This document shows positions 11,663 to 24,856 of a stretch of DNA of 64,000 nucleotides, one piece after another. Source of the DNA: Gracilaria gracilis (taxonomy: Eukaryota; Rhodophyta; Florideophyceae; Gracilariales; Gracilariaceae); the NCBI GenBank assembly GCA_030374805.1, contig JARGSG010000241.1, positions 62,001 to 126,000 of the forward strand, given 5' to 3'. Every line of letters begins with the position of its first letter. The first letter of the stretch is position 1. Made by a program: the position numbers and the translations under genes. Under the pieces are notes generated by a model that did no database searches, was not told where the DNA came from, and saw only the letters and a program-made list of their open reading frames with translations.

Positions 11663-13467
11663 TTATATAAGCAGGCATGATCCCACAAGATGAGAAACTG
11701 GCTGAGAAAGGTCATCGGAGCTGGCAACTAAGCCAGAAGAAGACCCATCGATTACATCACCGTCTGACCTCCCTCCGCTGCTCCATTGGTCTTGGCTCAC
11801 ACGTTCCGCCATGGAGCCTTCGCCTTTCACTGCCTCCGAAGTCTCCCCGGCCGCCTGGGTGCTAGCAGTATCCCGGACCTGTTTCTCATCTTCTTCGGCG
11901 GTGTTGATGGTTTTGGTGGCTTCCAAGGGTTCAATTGTTTTCGGCCCCTCTTCTTCGGCCTCAGCACCTTCCAAAGTCGTCTGCACTTTGGATCTCGCTT
12001 CATTATCATCCGCACTCCTATGAACAGCACTGTCACATGACAGCCCGGTGTGGATATGACATTTGTCGCACTGCGAGTCCTCTTCATGCTCATTTCCTGT
12101 CATTGTCTCGCCCGAACGTGATTCAAAGACGATTTCATTTCTTTCACACGTCCCGATAGATGCTTGGAGAGTTCCTGAACGGAGTGCAGCAGCGGTTGCT
12201 CGGCTCCTTCTGTGTCGGTGTAGGTGCCTGTTTCGGACCTGTGCTGTTCCGATGTATCCCTTTCCTCGATGTTCATCGGTTTCGCCTCCAAAGTCAATTC
12301 TGTGACCTGTAGGGCGGATGAAAAACTACGAATGACTACGTCATCAGGTACATTGGATGTCTCCAACTTCCACGAGCTCCCTACGGTTTTGACTTCTCCA
12401 GAAGGAAAGACAGTCGCGGATGCTCGTTGCGATTCAGTGTCATCAGCAAGACTTCCATTTAGCACCTCAACATTTGCCTTCACGATCTCGGAATCTGTTG
12501 CGCTTTGGCCGCCCGCTTCGGCACCATCTTTGCTGTGCGCAGATGATTTCCTCTTTTCTCTTATTTCTAGCTTGTGAGCTCTGACTGCATCAGCCACGAG
12601 AGAGGTATCTTCCCCAAACAAACTTCTCACCCTTACCACGCTGCCAGCTGAAGCGCCATTTGCAGCTGCAATATGTCCGGGTTTTACGAGAGGTTTCTCT
12701 TCCACCCCTCCAATTTGTTCTTGCACAAATTTCGAAGCATTCGAGCTTGTACTGGAAGCTTGCTGGGAAAACTGGGTGGCTTCTTGCGATCCCACTTCTT
12801 CCCTGGAAGGCGCTGCTTAGGAATCTTGAATTCCTCCTGCACAATCTTTCGAAGCAGTGCACGAGTCTTTGTGTGCAAGCAAATCTCCCTCGTTGGGGTT
12901 TTCATCTTGGGATGCCGAAGACGTCTTTTCCTTAAACTCAAAGCTTCCTGTGGAACGCAGCTTCCTAAGAGTGGTTACTACCATCCCCCTTTCAACCACC
13001 GATAAGCCATCCGAACTGTCCACTTTGCTCCTCATTCGGCGCGGGGTGTCGCCCACATTATCTCCAGTATCCTCCTCCTCCTGCTCACCACGTATTTCTA
13101 CGTGCTCGACATGGTTGTCATCAGACCTCTCTCCATGTTGTTCTCCTGCGCTCAAAATGTCAGCACCAACAATGCGCTTAGCATTGGAGAGGTTGAGTTC
13201 ATCATCATGTGATGATGGCTCACTGGCTGCGGTATCGGGGCTTGTGACCACATTTTCACCATCCTAAATTGCGTTTGCAGCAGAAGAGATCCTCCCAAAC
13301 CAGTCCATGGTCTTTGTCAGCTTACCCAATAAGCCCCGAACCTTCTTTCCCAACAAACGCGCCGAAATGAACCGAACCTTTGGAGTGTGAGGCGGTGCTG
13401 TTCCCTTCTTCAATTGTAGCTGAGTTTTTGAACTACCTCCCCCTGCGCTCGTCATTCCGCTGAACAC
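11663..13467 (-). pseudogene. Acidic, low-complexity broken gene
   Basis: A minus-strand coding stretch of about 600 codons from ATG 13467 (MFSGMTSAGGGSSK). It is interrupted by in-frame TAG near 13264 and TAA near 12817 and by one frameshift at about 12100, where an ATG overlaps the stop. The frame is otherwise open, which is far beyond chance. The N-terminal 65 residues are basic (RLLGKKVRGLLGKLTKTMDW); the rest is Glu/Asp/Ser-rich with no fold recognised. The C-terminal part contains a CDKCHIHTG motif. Probably cargo or an accessory gene of the CACTA element. The function is not recognised. Confidence 0.4.
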
Positions 13468-14084
13468 CCGAGAATCTTTACGTCCACTAAGATCTTAATC
13501 GGTAAAATCTCCACGCTTCACGTTCTTCTTGAATTCTAACATTGCCTTCAACCGCTCCATCCCTTGATATCCCTTTTCCATTTCACTGCCTTTTCCTTTT
13601 CTGTTCACACTCATACTTCTTATTGTCTTAATGTCCTCAGACCACAATTGGTTAACACCAGAAGCTATCCGCATATACTCCCGTTCCAGAAGCTACAGCT
13701 ATAGCGAATTCGTCTGGCGTCCGGGAACGTCGGTCGGCAGTTCCGGCTCATGCGCCCCTGCGTTTATACCAAACTCAACAGGAGAGCATAACATATTGAT
13801 GCTCAGTACAGGCGCACTCTTCTGCTCATCATAATACTTTAGTCAGCCGCAAGCGATCCACAAAACGGCGTATTAGCACCTAATCTCAGCCTATGGGCTT
13901 TCCGCACGCCTCTCCGTAGCCCTCTCCGCGAGCCTCTCCGCACGGCTCTCGCGCCTGTCCGAGCACCCTATCTTGCTTGGGTTCCACATCTAAACTGTAC
14001 GGGGTGCGACTCTCCTTCCACTTGAGTGTTGATCAGTGCGCATTTTGCATGTCATTTGCTATTTGCTACTCAATCATTTGTCAA

Positions 14085-14720
14085 TCAATGCCCTGTCCAA
14101 TGCTCCTGCACGCGAACTAATGTCTCATCGCCACAATCCAAACGTCTGTTGTTACCATCCTCCCACAAAATATGTTCTCTTCCATCCACACACACATATT
14201 TGTATTCAGTTTCCGCTCTCTCCAACAACACCTCCGCCACCAACGCATCTTCTGCATTCACCATTCTCATTCCATGATCCACATTTCATTCCCCCAATTC
14301 CCGCCTGGTGCCAACAACTTTCGCAAAACCTTCACCCAATTCGACACGCACCGCCTCAGGCACACTGCTTACAGAAAGCTCAAAGAGTACAAGCAAACAC
14401 TCCTCCTCCGGCTCCCGCGGTGGAGTATATTGTGGCGTTATATTCGGAGTATGGGCTTCGACACATCGCGCGTGATGTTCTTTACCCCAGAGCAAAAAGA
14501 GCGGCTTCGCATTTTGTGTATCATCCACACGGAATCCAGCACCAGCCACGGCTTGTGCTAATATCTCTAATGATGGCAAAAGAACAACCATACTACAAGC
14601 AGCACTCATCATTTCCACTGCTTTAAGTTGTTGCAACTTATTAGATGCCGAAATGTGTTGCATGCGTAACAGCCATACTGTACTCTGTCTCCAGTCGAAT
14701 CCGGTTAAAGCAAGAGCCAC
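14085..14720 (-). pseudogene. Broken ORF of about 211 codons, unrecognised
   Basis: The minus strand is open from about 14720 to 14085 in one frame except for a single TGA at about 14286. The upper part contains FRVDDTQNAKPLFLLWGKEHHARC and the lower part YKYVCVDGREHILWEDGNN, which look like real protein. There is no ATG at the 5' end, so the N-terminus is lost or outside. The other strand also has open frames here (14036-14626), but they are Pro/His/Thr-biased in the manner of a shadow. No family recognised. It lies within the cargo region. Confidence 0.35.
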
Positions 14721-15864
14721 TGGCCACTATTCCGGGCTGGGTTCGCAAGATACGTGCAAATATAGTGGCGGTACATCAGCGCGCGGTGATATGAAGAACA
14801 ACTTTCCTCTTGGAAGCGGGGTGGGCACATCGCCGCTCACAACGGTCTGTCTGTAGCAGAAAGCACGAAGTAATGCTGTTAGCTTTTGTTATATACGCTG
14901 TTTCTATTCATCTGGTTGATAAAGTCCGTAGTGTGTGTTCACACGATGGGTGACACTACAAGAACTAAAAAGCGTGATCTCACTTGCATCATCAACACAC
15001 TGTCGTGTGATCAGTAGCAGTCGTGGCTACCGTCGCATATGGTTTGGGAACACGAGCGGGGAGGACAATACTGCATGTTTGTGACTGCGATTGTGCGGGA
15101 GCTGCTGAGCTTTGGTGGCAATAAGGGTTTGGTTGCCATGTTGTCATCGATCTTATCCCTGCATGCAGAAACAGATGATGGCCATCTGCGGAATATACTG
15201 GCAAAAAGACGAAAGATGGCAGTCCAGAGCAAGCTGCGCGTTGCTGATTTCAACAGTGTTTAAATATGGTTGAGTTTGTGATGGGGGACGGGAATACGGA
15301 ACACCAGCACGGTTTGGAAAGCTTGCCCTTGTGCGAGTCGGTCCGAATAGCATAGAGCTCGGCGTCTTCGAGCGTAAAGTGATCGCTTCAGTTGCTGGCA
15401 CGAGTCAGATCTGCATGCCTGCGGCTTTGCTTCTCGTAAAGGTGCTCGGCAACTGCGAAGATAGGCGCGAGGTGGCACGGACCTCTCGAACGCGGTGCGA
15501 ACGGCGCCTCCAAGGCTTCCCAACCTCTCAAGTTGTCTTAGATCCCAAGATGGCCTGAGCTTTTCTTCGCTTGCTGCTACCTCCTGCGAGGGTCTCGAGT
15601 GCGTCCCACGTGTGCAACGCACACGGCGCGTCCAACATCATCTTGATGATCTTGGACCACGGATGCTCGACATATCGATCTCCGTTGTCGCACAGCAGTC
15701 TACCGTGCTGATGACTAGTGCTTGATGCGAGCAATCTACACAAGATGGCCGTGGCCTTCCTGCGATGGCTTTCGCTCCCACAAAGATCCGCCACGTCATG
15801 CAATCCAATCCTCTCCGTACACCGCCTTCAACGCGTGCCACACCGTCACACGCACATCGCCAAG

Positions 15865-16088
15865 ATGATGCTAGGCGTGGCTGGCGGCAGCTTTCCGGGC
15901 ACCACAGTCGCGGGCGGCATAGTGTTGACAGCGCTGGTGACGCTATTGAGCACGGTAGGCTTGGGTGTAATCGCCGCAAAGCGCGGCATATTGAGTTCGG
16001 CCACGTTTTCGGCTTTGTCTCGTCTGGTTTAGAACGTCATGTTACCGACGTTGTTATTCACCAACGTGCTTGCGACGTTTCGGTGCAA
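15865..16088 (+). pseudogene. Auxin-efflux-carrier-like (Mem_trans) N-terminal fragment
   Basis: From ATG 15865 the frame reads a hydrophobic N-terminus: a first membrane segment (VLTALVTLLSTVGLGVIAAK), then RGILSSATFSALSRLV, an in-frame TAG at 16030, and NVMLPTLLFTNVLATF. The pattern, a TM helix followed by KRG.LS....LSRLVFNV.LP.LLF, is the N-terminal signature of the auxin efflux carrier/PILS-like transporter superfamily. The stop replaces the aromatic residue expected before NV. Similarity ends at about 16088, where an aspartate aminotransferase fragment on the other strand begins. About 75 residues of a protein of usually 400 or more are present, so this is a captured or leftover fragment. 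Confidence 0.55.
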
Positions 16089-16091
16089 CCC

Positions 16092-16880
<789 letters not shown>

Positions 16881-17523
16881 AGCTGGGCATTTCAGCTTTT
16901 GTTGTCGGCGTGTTGGATTGCGTGATGCGTATGAAAGGGATCTGTGTTCAATGGGGACGGTTAAAGACAACCGAACTTGTTTGTCTGATCTGTGTGTCGA
17001 AAGAGATGAAACATCGACGCAGCAAGACACCGCTTTACGGTGAGAATATCATCTCCTCTATCAGTCGAAATGGAGGACGTCATAGCCTGGTGGCGTGGGC
17101 GGTGGGCTGGCGGGCGTCGATGAAGCGCAACAGGAGCAGTGAGCCCTCCGCAGCGGAATGGCTGCTGTTCGAAAAGTTTGATCGGCAAATTTTGACGTGG
17201 GCAGCTCAATTTTCAAATGCAATCAGTAATTAGGAACTCCGGCTTACAGCATACCTTAATCCTGAACTGCAGGAGCTCAACCGCCGAAAAAAGTTACACG
17301 TAGATGCGAACGGTGATAGATCCCTTCGTGCGCCGTGTGCTTCCGTGAAATTCTACTCTGGAAGCACAAGCCATTGTGCCCTTCCTTCTAAAGCATCCAT
17401 CTCTTCGTACGCTCGCTAGAAGTAACGCCTGACACTTTTGACCTGTCACAGTTAGCTCCACATCAGCACTCATCGCGGCTGCTTCTTCATCTGCTGGCAT
17501 CCCGCCGACCGGAAGTTGTACTG

Positions 17524-18935
17524 ATGGCGTACTCACGGTGCGCGTACTCACATGCGTCGCTAGTGAATGCGGTAGTTCCAAGTGCGGTAATTGCGGACTA
17601 CAACCACATGATACAAATGAGCTGGGAAGGAGGTAGAATGCCTCGATTTGGGGCGAATCAGACACGGAGCTTTGACATTCATCTGACGGCGTCTCATGAG
17701 GTGGAGAATGCGATTCAAAAATGGATTGGGTCTGGTGATTGTGAAACCCCCTGCGTACGGACCTGGGGAGATGAAGAAGTACTATGCGAGGTCGGACATT
17801 TTGTTGCTACCGTCAGTTAATGAAGGGATAGGGATAGTTTTGTATGAAGCGATGGCTTCCGGGATGCTTGCGATGTGGACGTATGTTGGAGGTCAGCGTG
17901 AATTAATCACGAATAAGACCGGTGTGCTGCAGAACAACCACCAGAGTTATTCAAGGATGCTGAATCACACTTGGAATAGTCTTCAGGAGGTTCTCGAGCA
18001 CCCAAAGAAGTACAAGGACGTGATAGCTGCAGGGACGCGTCTTGTACGGAGCAAATTTACGACACAAATGTTTGGGAAATGTGTGGTTCACAATCTAGAG
18101 GGGGCTCGGCGATGGAAAGAGAAACAAATGTTGCGGTCCCGGGAGCACTGGGAAGATATGAACGTGATTCAGAAAGGGGTGGATGCTGTATCGGATCACG
18201 TCTTAGACGGAGTGGCAGTGGAAACAGTCCATGGTCTGTACAATCGTGAGCGTGTTGAAAGTTCGCTTGAAAGATTTATGACGATTGGAGTCAAGACATA
18301 TGTTTGTGATGAAACCATAGTCTGTCAAGTGGAAAACCTTGTTCATTCCATCCATGCACACTATCTTAAGATACGAGATGTCCCGACCAATGATGGGCCC
18401 ATGCTGTTGGGCAACGAAGAGGTCGTGAGAGAAAATCCATTCACGGAGTTGCATGTACCTCCGGCGGACAGTGAAAGTTCGGTTGGACGACACCACATGT
18501 TGAATGCAACAGTTTCGCGGTACTTACAGCTCTTGGATGACGACCATCATACATGATTTACTTGACGACATAACGAACTTGACAATGCTGTTAAGGGGCA
18601 CTCATAACGGAGATGTCGACATTGTCGGAATACGCGTTAGACATCTACCGAGTATCGACGAATTAGATCGTATTGGCATTATCCTACCAATATATGTGGC
18701 AAATATGACGAGCTTCAACGACCGAGAAGTGACTCTTTGCGCGTGGAACGAAAACGATGGTCCGAGTGTATACGGTATCATGCATCCGATCCAGGTCGAT
18801 GTGCTTCACAACGCATGTAACTATATGCAGGTAAGAAATGTACAGCAACCTGAGGATTGGACTTTGCCGAACACCAAGCATGTGATGGGGCGGTTGGCAT
18901 TTGTACCTCCGCCAACTCTTAAGAATGGCGCTTGA
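17524..18935 (+). pseudogene. GT4-type glycosyltransferase, frameshifted
   Basis: Three frames join into one protein: 17524 to about 17710 (NAVVPSAVIADYNHMIQMSW, SFDIHLTASHEV), 17696-18556 and 18504-18935. The middle part carries VIVKPPAYGPGEMKKYYARSD, then LLLPSVNEGIGIVLYEAMASG, the E-x7-E donor-binding motif of retaining GT-B glycosyltransferases (family GT4 pattern). The rest (about 18000-18930) is conserved-looking but unrecognised. Frameshifts near 17710 and 18545, and absence of the N-terminal Rossmann half, indicate a fragment. It lies in the cargo region of the CACTA element. An intron-containing gene is a less likely explanation. Confidence 0.65.
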
Positions 18936-18939
18936 ACGC

Positions 18940-20460
18940 GTTCAATGGCTGTCACTGACAGCTGTAATCTTACTTAAGGATCCCAGGAGGGGCACTTCAG
19001 ATTATGAAAGTTCATGTGCTCCTGTGGTTGGAAAGATTAAGAACGCCGGGTGCTTATCTTGCAAAAAAAGAGCTATGAGAAGCTAAACGGCTACGTCTCA
19101 GTGATACGTTAATCCGACGAGACGAAGCGCGAGATACTTCTCTCCGCCAAACGTGGTGCACAGTGTCGACTCGACATTGAAACGATTCTAAATTTGGTAT
19201 GATACACAGGCCTAGGCGGGGGCGAGCTACGTGCGGGGATGGTGGAAAAGTGCCAGCGCAGACGCGTCGTTCTGGTTTGGTAGCTTGTACGCGTGGCGCA
19301 GAGTGATTGGAGCAAAAACTACTCCGCACGCGCCCCACCGCCTGTCAACAGCGGCTCCTTCGCCGCCTCTGCTACTGTACTTCGTTTTACACTTGTTCCA
19401 GCAGCACTGTGCCCTCTTCTATTTACTACCGCATCTCTCCTGCTTGGGGTGGCAAAGCTTGCTTCGTTTTACAATACTCTCGTGCCCGCCGCATCATGTA
19501 GCTGTGGAGGTGTTACGCTTTCCAGCACCGCTTTCGGCCGAAGACTGAATTAGATGGCAACTGCTCTTATTATTTGCGGGCCCTTCCCAAACTCGCTTTT
19601 CTCCCGTTCTCTTTGGTAGTTTGAATTGGATTCAAGGTATTTGATTGGGTCATTCGCGTTACCATTATCCATGAATCAGGATTGCGCCTTAGCAGCTTTC
19701 GCGACACCAAAGAAGCCAATCATGGACTGTTATTTGGGCCCGGGCCTGTTCGTGTCCACTCGACCTCCTGCTGCGCCCATAGAGAACGGGACGTTCCTTC
19801 ACGCAGAAGTTTCATTGACGCCCGAGCATCTCAAATGCGGGCGTAAATCACGGCGTTAGTACCAGCTGCTATTCTCGTTAGACCCGCCGCCAAAGTGCAG
19901 TGGTCCATGAGCCGCACTGCTTCTGGGATCAATTTCATTGCCTCCAGCTCAACTCCGTCATATTCCGCTATCTTTTTGAAGCTGCTCGGATCTGGATGGC
20001 TTCTATTGAGATAGATGGGAAACAAGATATTCATTCCCTCGTCCAAGGCAGAGACACAAGAATGTTCATCATTTATCATGGAGCACACAAACAGGTCCTA
20101 AACTTGCAGCATATATCTCTCCAAGTGTTTTTCGGACTGTGGCTCACTAACTGTTCATTCTTTAGTTGCAAGGAATTTCACGTAGACGAAATCCCAAACA
20201 TTTGAGAGAACAAATGAACTGTCCCTAGACATAGGCTTCGCGAAGAGCTCGCATACCGCATAAGTTGTGCATGCCATTTCCACATACCTAACACTTATGT
20301 GCACATTTTCCGGGCATTCTGTAGTTCTGAACAATACAATTTCGGGCAGAAACTTTCTTACGTCGCTTGCTGCAGTTTCTAATGCTCACTTCAGTTCCCG
20401 ATTTAGAGGCTACCTTTACATCCGTCTCCCGACCTCTTTTCTTGCTTTTGTCGTAGCAAG
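18940..20460. other. Cargo region without recognised gene
   Basis: Open stretches occur on the plus strand (19293-19859, with two stops in the same frame) and the minus strand (19831-20088, EYDGVELEAMKLIPEAVRLMDHC). The latter looks protein-like but is short and has no family that I recognise. The plus-strand 19320-19500 block is Ala/Leu/Ser-rich. Confidence 0.3.
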
Positions 20461-20463
20461 GAA

Positions 20464-21659
20464 CTATCTCGTCAATTTTCTCACATCACATACCTCCTTT
20501 ACTGAAGCCATGGGTGGTAGATGTTTGCTCTCTCCCTTGCTGTAATACAAGAGATTTCCGCTCCGCGGAGAGGAGATTTCGTCATCCTTATCACCTTCAT
20601 TTTTCGAATGCTGTGAATCATCCTCCTCAATCAAGTCTTCAAAGATTCTTGCTGCTACGTTTGGGCGTTTTCTTCCCCTATGGACATATTCGTCTTTGTC
20701 ATTGGATGAATCGCAAACGTCGGAAGGGACTTTGGTGTTGAGAAGCAACTGCTTTGCGCTTAATTTCTTGTTCTTTCTCGCAGTCACATTACCACCACGG
20801 ACATTGTTTTGCATATTATGCGCACTGTTCGGAGATGATCGGCGTCTCTCTCGACCGACGTCCTTAATGTGAGAACGACTGTTGTTCTTACAGTTCCCAC
20901 TCCGATTCATTTCAGCACTATTATCGCAATAGCGTGTCTTCTCTGTTTGAATGTGAACTTCTTCGTCTGATGAACCAAACTCGGTGCCCGAACTAACTCC
21001 TTGGGTTATTTTCTCCGAACTGTTCACCATCTCACGTTGACGTACTTTTATTTCTTCATCATTCCTACGTCGCGAGGTCTTCTCTTTCGACTTCTGCTTT
21101 CTTTTGGCCTTGATTGAGAGATTGGGGGTGTCTTCTGCGCCACACGTTTATCATTTGCTTTCTTCGTTGGACCTTTCGATGCCGATTTCGCTTTGGCATT
21201 GCAATGTGCAACCTCGTTTCGGAGCTTTTGAACTATGGATTTGATGGACCCCCAGTCTCCTTCCGTAAATGAAAGTAGCCTGTGTTTCTCGTTCACATGC
21301 ATTACGCTCTGCTCAACGGCTTCGTTGAATACGTGTGATTCTGTGCACCTCTTGATGGAACGGTAGCTTCGTTTGCCGATGTGTTTCACAAATACGCGAG
21401 AGGTGTCAAGTTTGCGACCAACGGTCGAGAGCACATTTACGGAATACTTCCTTGGAGTAGATGAAAACTCAAGACGATTCAACTGGTCATTCTCCGCAAC
21501 GCTATCGTTGTGGGCCACAATAGCTTCTTCCATCATCTTGCCGATACTGTAACTGCTTGACTCTTTCCCATTTCGACGTCGACGGGGGTCGAGAAGGACG
21601 ATTTTCCCGTTCATGAGCACCATGGCAAAAGACTGCGGCAGGTGATCCGTAGGTAACAA
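20464..21659 (-). CDS. Probable CACTA accessory protein (TNPA-like position)
   Basis: Two long minus-strand frames: 21659-21048 (203 codons, starting MLPTDHLPQSFAMVLMNGKIVLLDPRRRRNG) and 21030-20464 (188 codons). They differ in frame, so a small intron or a frameshift near 21040 is needed. The product would be very basic in the middle (SQSRPKESRSRKRRPRD, RKNKKLSAK) with an acidic stretch near the end (DLIEEDDSQHSKNEGDKDDE). This suits a nuclear DNA-binding protein. It is divergent from the transposase, whose frame opens 55 bp away. CACTA elements typically encode a second protein that binds the subterminal repeats. No homology is recognised, so the role is inferred from position and composition. 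Confidence 0.4.
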
Positions 21660-21713
21660 GGAGAGCTAAAATGAGGGAATTTTGCTGATGACCGCTTTTC
21701 GAAGAAGCTGTTA
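21660..21713. promoter_or_regulatory. Short divergent intergenic region
   Basis: Separates the accessory frame (minus) from the transposase frame (plus). If both genes are read as proposed, this gap and the first bases of each frame must hold a bidirectional promoter. No TATA element is evident. Inference from gene arrangement only. Confidence 0.2.
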
Positions 21714-24700
21714 TTGACGATCTGGAGGGTTGGAAAGCATAGGCGGGACAAGCGGGGAAAGGAGGAAAGTATCTTGTGCTTACAGTTGTTTAGTATGGTG
21801 CCCTTAGGGTATGTTTGTCATCCCAGTTATGACTGTCGCTGTGATCCTGGAAAACTGATATCGAGACAGACGGCATTGAAACACAGAACTCTAGCTCAAA
21901 ATATTGCAGAGGAGATGGGCAAGGTGCGCTTCTTACCGCTTCCTGAAGCCATCCAAGACCTCTCGCAACTTCATTCTATTTCGGATACATTGGAAGATCA
22001 TTCACATTCGAAATACGATAGTTCTCCAAGCACGGAAGTGAGGAATCCTGGAGAAAATGAAATTTGTTCTCTACAATGCACTACTTCAAATCTTGAAAGC
22101 CACTCCATGTCTTTGAACCGAAAAATCGTCCATCCCCACGAAACTGATATCGGCTTCAATGTCGGTGAGTCGACCAACACCAATTCGGAGAGCGCGCTAA
22201 AGTCCGATATCTCTGTCGAAGCCAAGTATGAGAATACGGAACACTTAAAGCGCTCCGAAGCTATCCCGCCAAATTCAAATCCTGTTTGCACCGATATAAA
22301 GTTTAGAATCTTTATGGAGAGGGATTCGAAGGAGCTGTCTCTTGGTATCAAGCATGCTCTTCCAGACAGTTTCATGGATGACTTCTTCAAAGACTCCACA
22401 TTGGATGACGAGCCTCACCTTCGATACAAATCATTCAAAGGGATTCGAGAGGCCTTGCTACCTAACTCCGGCGTTGGGACCAGTGAGCACCCAGCATATG
22501 AACAGTTTCATAAGGCTCTTCTCGTGAGAGCGGACCATTCCTGTTCAAGTATGGATTTTGTACTCATTCCCAAACTTCCAGATATTCAACTTATGAATAC
22601 ATTTCTGTGTGGCATCGCCTACACCCGTTGTTGAAACATCCTGTCGAGGGAGCCAGATTGTTTCACTACTTTCGTAAAGGTTTGTTTGGTGAAGAATCGG
22701 AATCATTCAGGGACTTTTTCTCTGGAAAACTCTTCAAAGATATTGTCGAAGATCTAGGCGGAAAGGAGAGCGTGCAAAACGATATTTTTCTCGCTCTTTC
22801 TGCCGATGGTGTCAAATCTTTTCGATCTGATGACTACAACTACTGGCCATTCATTTGCATTGTACTAAACCTTCCCCCTTCGGAAAAATTCAAAGCCACA
22901 CGTTTGCTTCCGCTTTTCATCATTCCGGGTCCAAAACAACCAAAGGACCTTACTTCTTTTCTTCATCCGTTTCTCTCAGAGCTTCAACATCTCCACACTG
23001 TCGGAAAAACTGTGAGGTTGTGGAACGGACTTGTTACCAGAGTTCGTGTTCATTTACTCTTCGTTCTTGCCGACTTACCCACAATGAAGAAACTGACGCA
23101 TTTGAAGGGAGCCAACGGTTTGGTTCCCTGCCGCTTCTGTCTTATAAACGGTATTTATGGCAATCATGTATATTTCCCATCTACTGTGATCGAACGGAGG
23201 TCGAAATCTTATTCATACAGAACATCTAAGCATGGGTCAAAGCTCGCTTCGCTTTCAGATGTTGACAAACTGCCTCTTAGATCTCATTTCCAAGTTATCA
23301 AGGAGTACAAAGATTTGCAAGCACGTCAAAGTTTGTTAACGAAGCAAGAACTGGAGCGGGAGCTCAAACACTATGGGTTCGCGAGCACGACGATAACACC
23401 ACTACTTAGTGTACCGACTCTTCGTGCTTTCAGCTCGTTTCCAATTGACATAATGCATCTATTCTTTGAAAATGTCGCTCGAGATATGCTATCAATTTGG
23501 ATGAATGACTCCGGACGTCATCCAGAATTAGGATACCTAACGAACCGAAGGGCTATGAAGGCCGTCAACGCAAATATTTGATCGTGTAAGCGGGGTTTTG
23601 GTTCCGAATATTGCCGAGCTCCCCGTGGACTTGAGAAGAAAGGAATGTGGAAGGCAATCTAATGGAAGTTCTTTGTCACTTCGAGTAGTTTGGTGGTTCT
23701 TGACGGTTGGATACCAGAGAAAGCACTAGATGGCTGGTATTTGTTTGTGAAGCTTGTCCAAATGGTTTGCCAATGGAGTTTGACAGATGAACTGGTTTGT
23801 GAGATTGACAACCTTGCTCGTGACTTTTACAAACATTTCGTGATGCATTACTACCAGAATGAGGCAGAGCGGGTGCATATGTGCAAATATGTCTACCATT
23901 TACTTCTTCATCTGAATCAGAGTATTCGAGATTGTGGACCGCTTTCATTGCTTGGACAATGAACAACAGAAAACTACATTGGACAACTGAATCGGGTTAC
24001 AAACGCGAAGTATCTGTTTGCGCAGTCTGCAAATGGAAAGGTGAAATACCATGCAGCCGCATCCCTTTACAGTCTCCAATTTGGAGTCACTATTCCTCAT
24101 TTCGCTCCAGAGGGGGAAGATGAAAGTGCTGAGGCTAGGAACACCTGCGCAATTTCATAGGTGTATCACAATATTAAGATGGGTGGGTTCCATTTACTTC
24201 CTCCGTATCGCGATTCATCAATCACATCCGAGCAAGATTCTTTTCCCGACCTACTAAAACTCTTGGCGCGGTACTACGTCAGTGCGTTGGGTATTTCATC
24301 CACTGATGCCAGCGCTATGCTGAGAAATCATGACAGAATATCGGTTTTCTTTCGTGCCAAGGACGACCAAACAAGGCTACTCATGCCATGGATATATCAG
24401 AGCGTATCTAGAAACGAGCGAAATAAGTGTTATTTCTCTGGCACCTTTCCGGATGGAGATGCAAACCAAGCCACTGTTTATTACGGACGAGTACAAGCAT
24501 TCTTTAGGCATATTGTGAATTGAATGACTCACAGTCTTGTTCTCGGTGATTGGGCAACTCGATCATTGCAGATAGGCCAACATGGCTTGGTCTACGCCCG
24601 ATATGCCGTGGATAATGTGAATCTGTTTCCTTGTCGTTCTATAGAAAGTGTTTGTTCCATTAGCCATCCCATCGGCGTTGTCGAAACGGAGTATGCTCGA

Positions 24701-24856
24701 TCGCCAACCTTAACTAGCAAACGAACATACTTCATTGAAGATCTCCGAGAATCTCAGGATTTTTTGAGCAGGAAACGATGGTTTCCAGAGACTGCGTTAC
24801 TTCGCTTAGGAGGTATCGCGAAAGCCACACCGAAGAGGTTGTACAAAGACATCTAA
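21714..24856 (+). pseudogene. tnp2-type CACTA transposase, decayed
   Basis: Consecutive frames 21714-22634, 22607-23581, about 23580-23690, 23690-23962, about 23960-24160, 24161-24523 and 24524-24856 read as one protein of about 1000 residues. The N-terminus has a Cys/His cluster with the CRCDPGKLISRQTALKH motif typical of tnp2 proteins. The core includes EYISVWHRLHPLLKHP, ALSADGVKSFRSDDYNYWPF (the tnp2 D.DG..PF block), HLKGANGLVPCRFC, FPIDIMHLFFENVARDM, and later HMCKYVYHLLLHLNQSIRDCGPLS and YYGRVQAFF. At least five frame changes or stops occur, for example at about 22600, TGA at 23579 and TGA at 23960. A few could be introns, but several lie inside conserved blocks, so the copy is most likely inactive. 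Confidence 0.8.

Noticed and set aside
11786..13267. Plus-strand ORFs opposite the acidic minus-strand gene (for example 12224-12577, 12857-13267)
   Set aside because: Ser/Leu/Arg-biased mirror frames of the Glu/Ser-rich coding strand. The minus strand gives the longer continuous reading.
14036..14626. 196-codon plus-strand ORF rich in His, Pro and Thr
   Set aside because: Composition of a mirror frame. The minus strand reads more like protein, though neither is certain.
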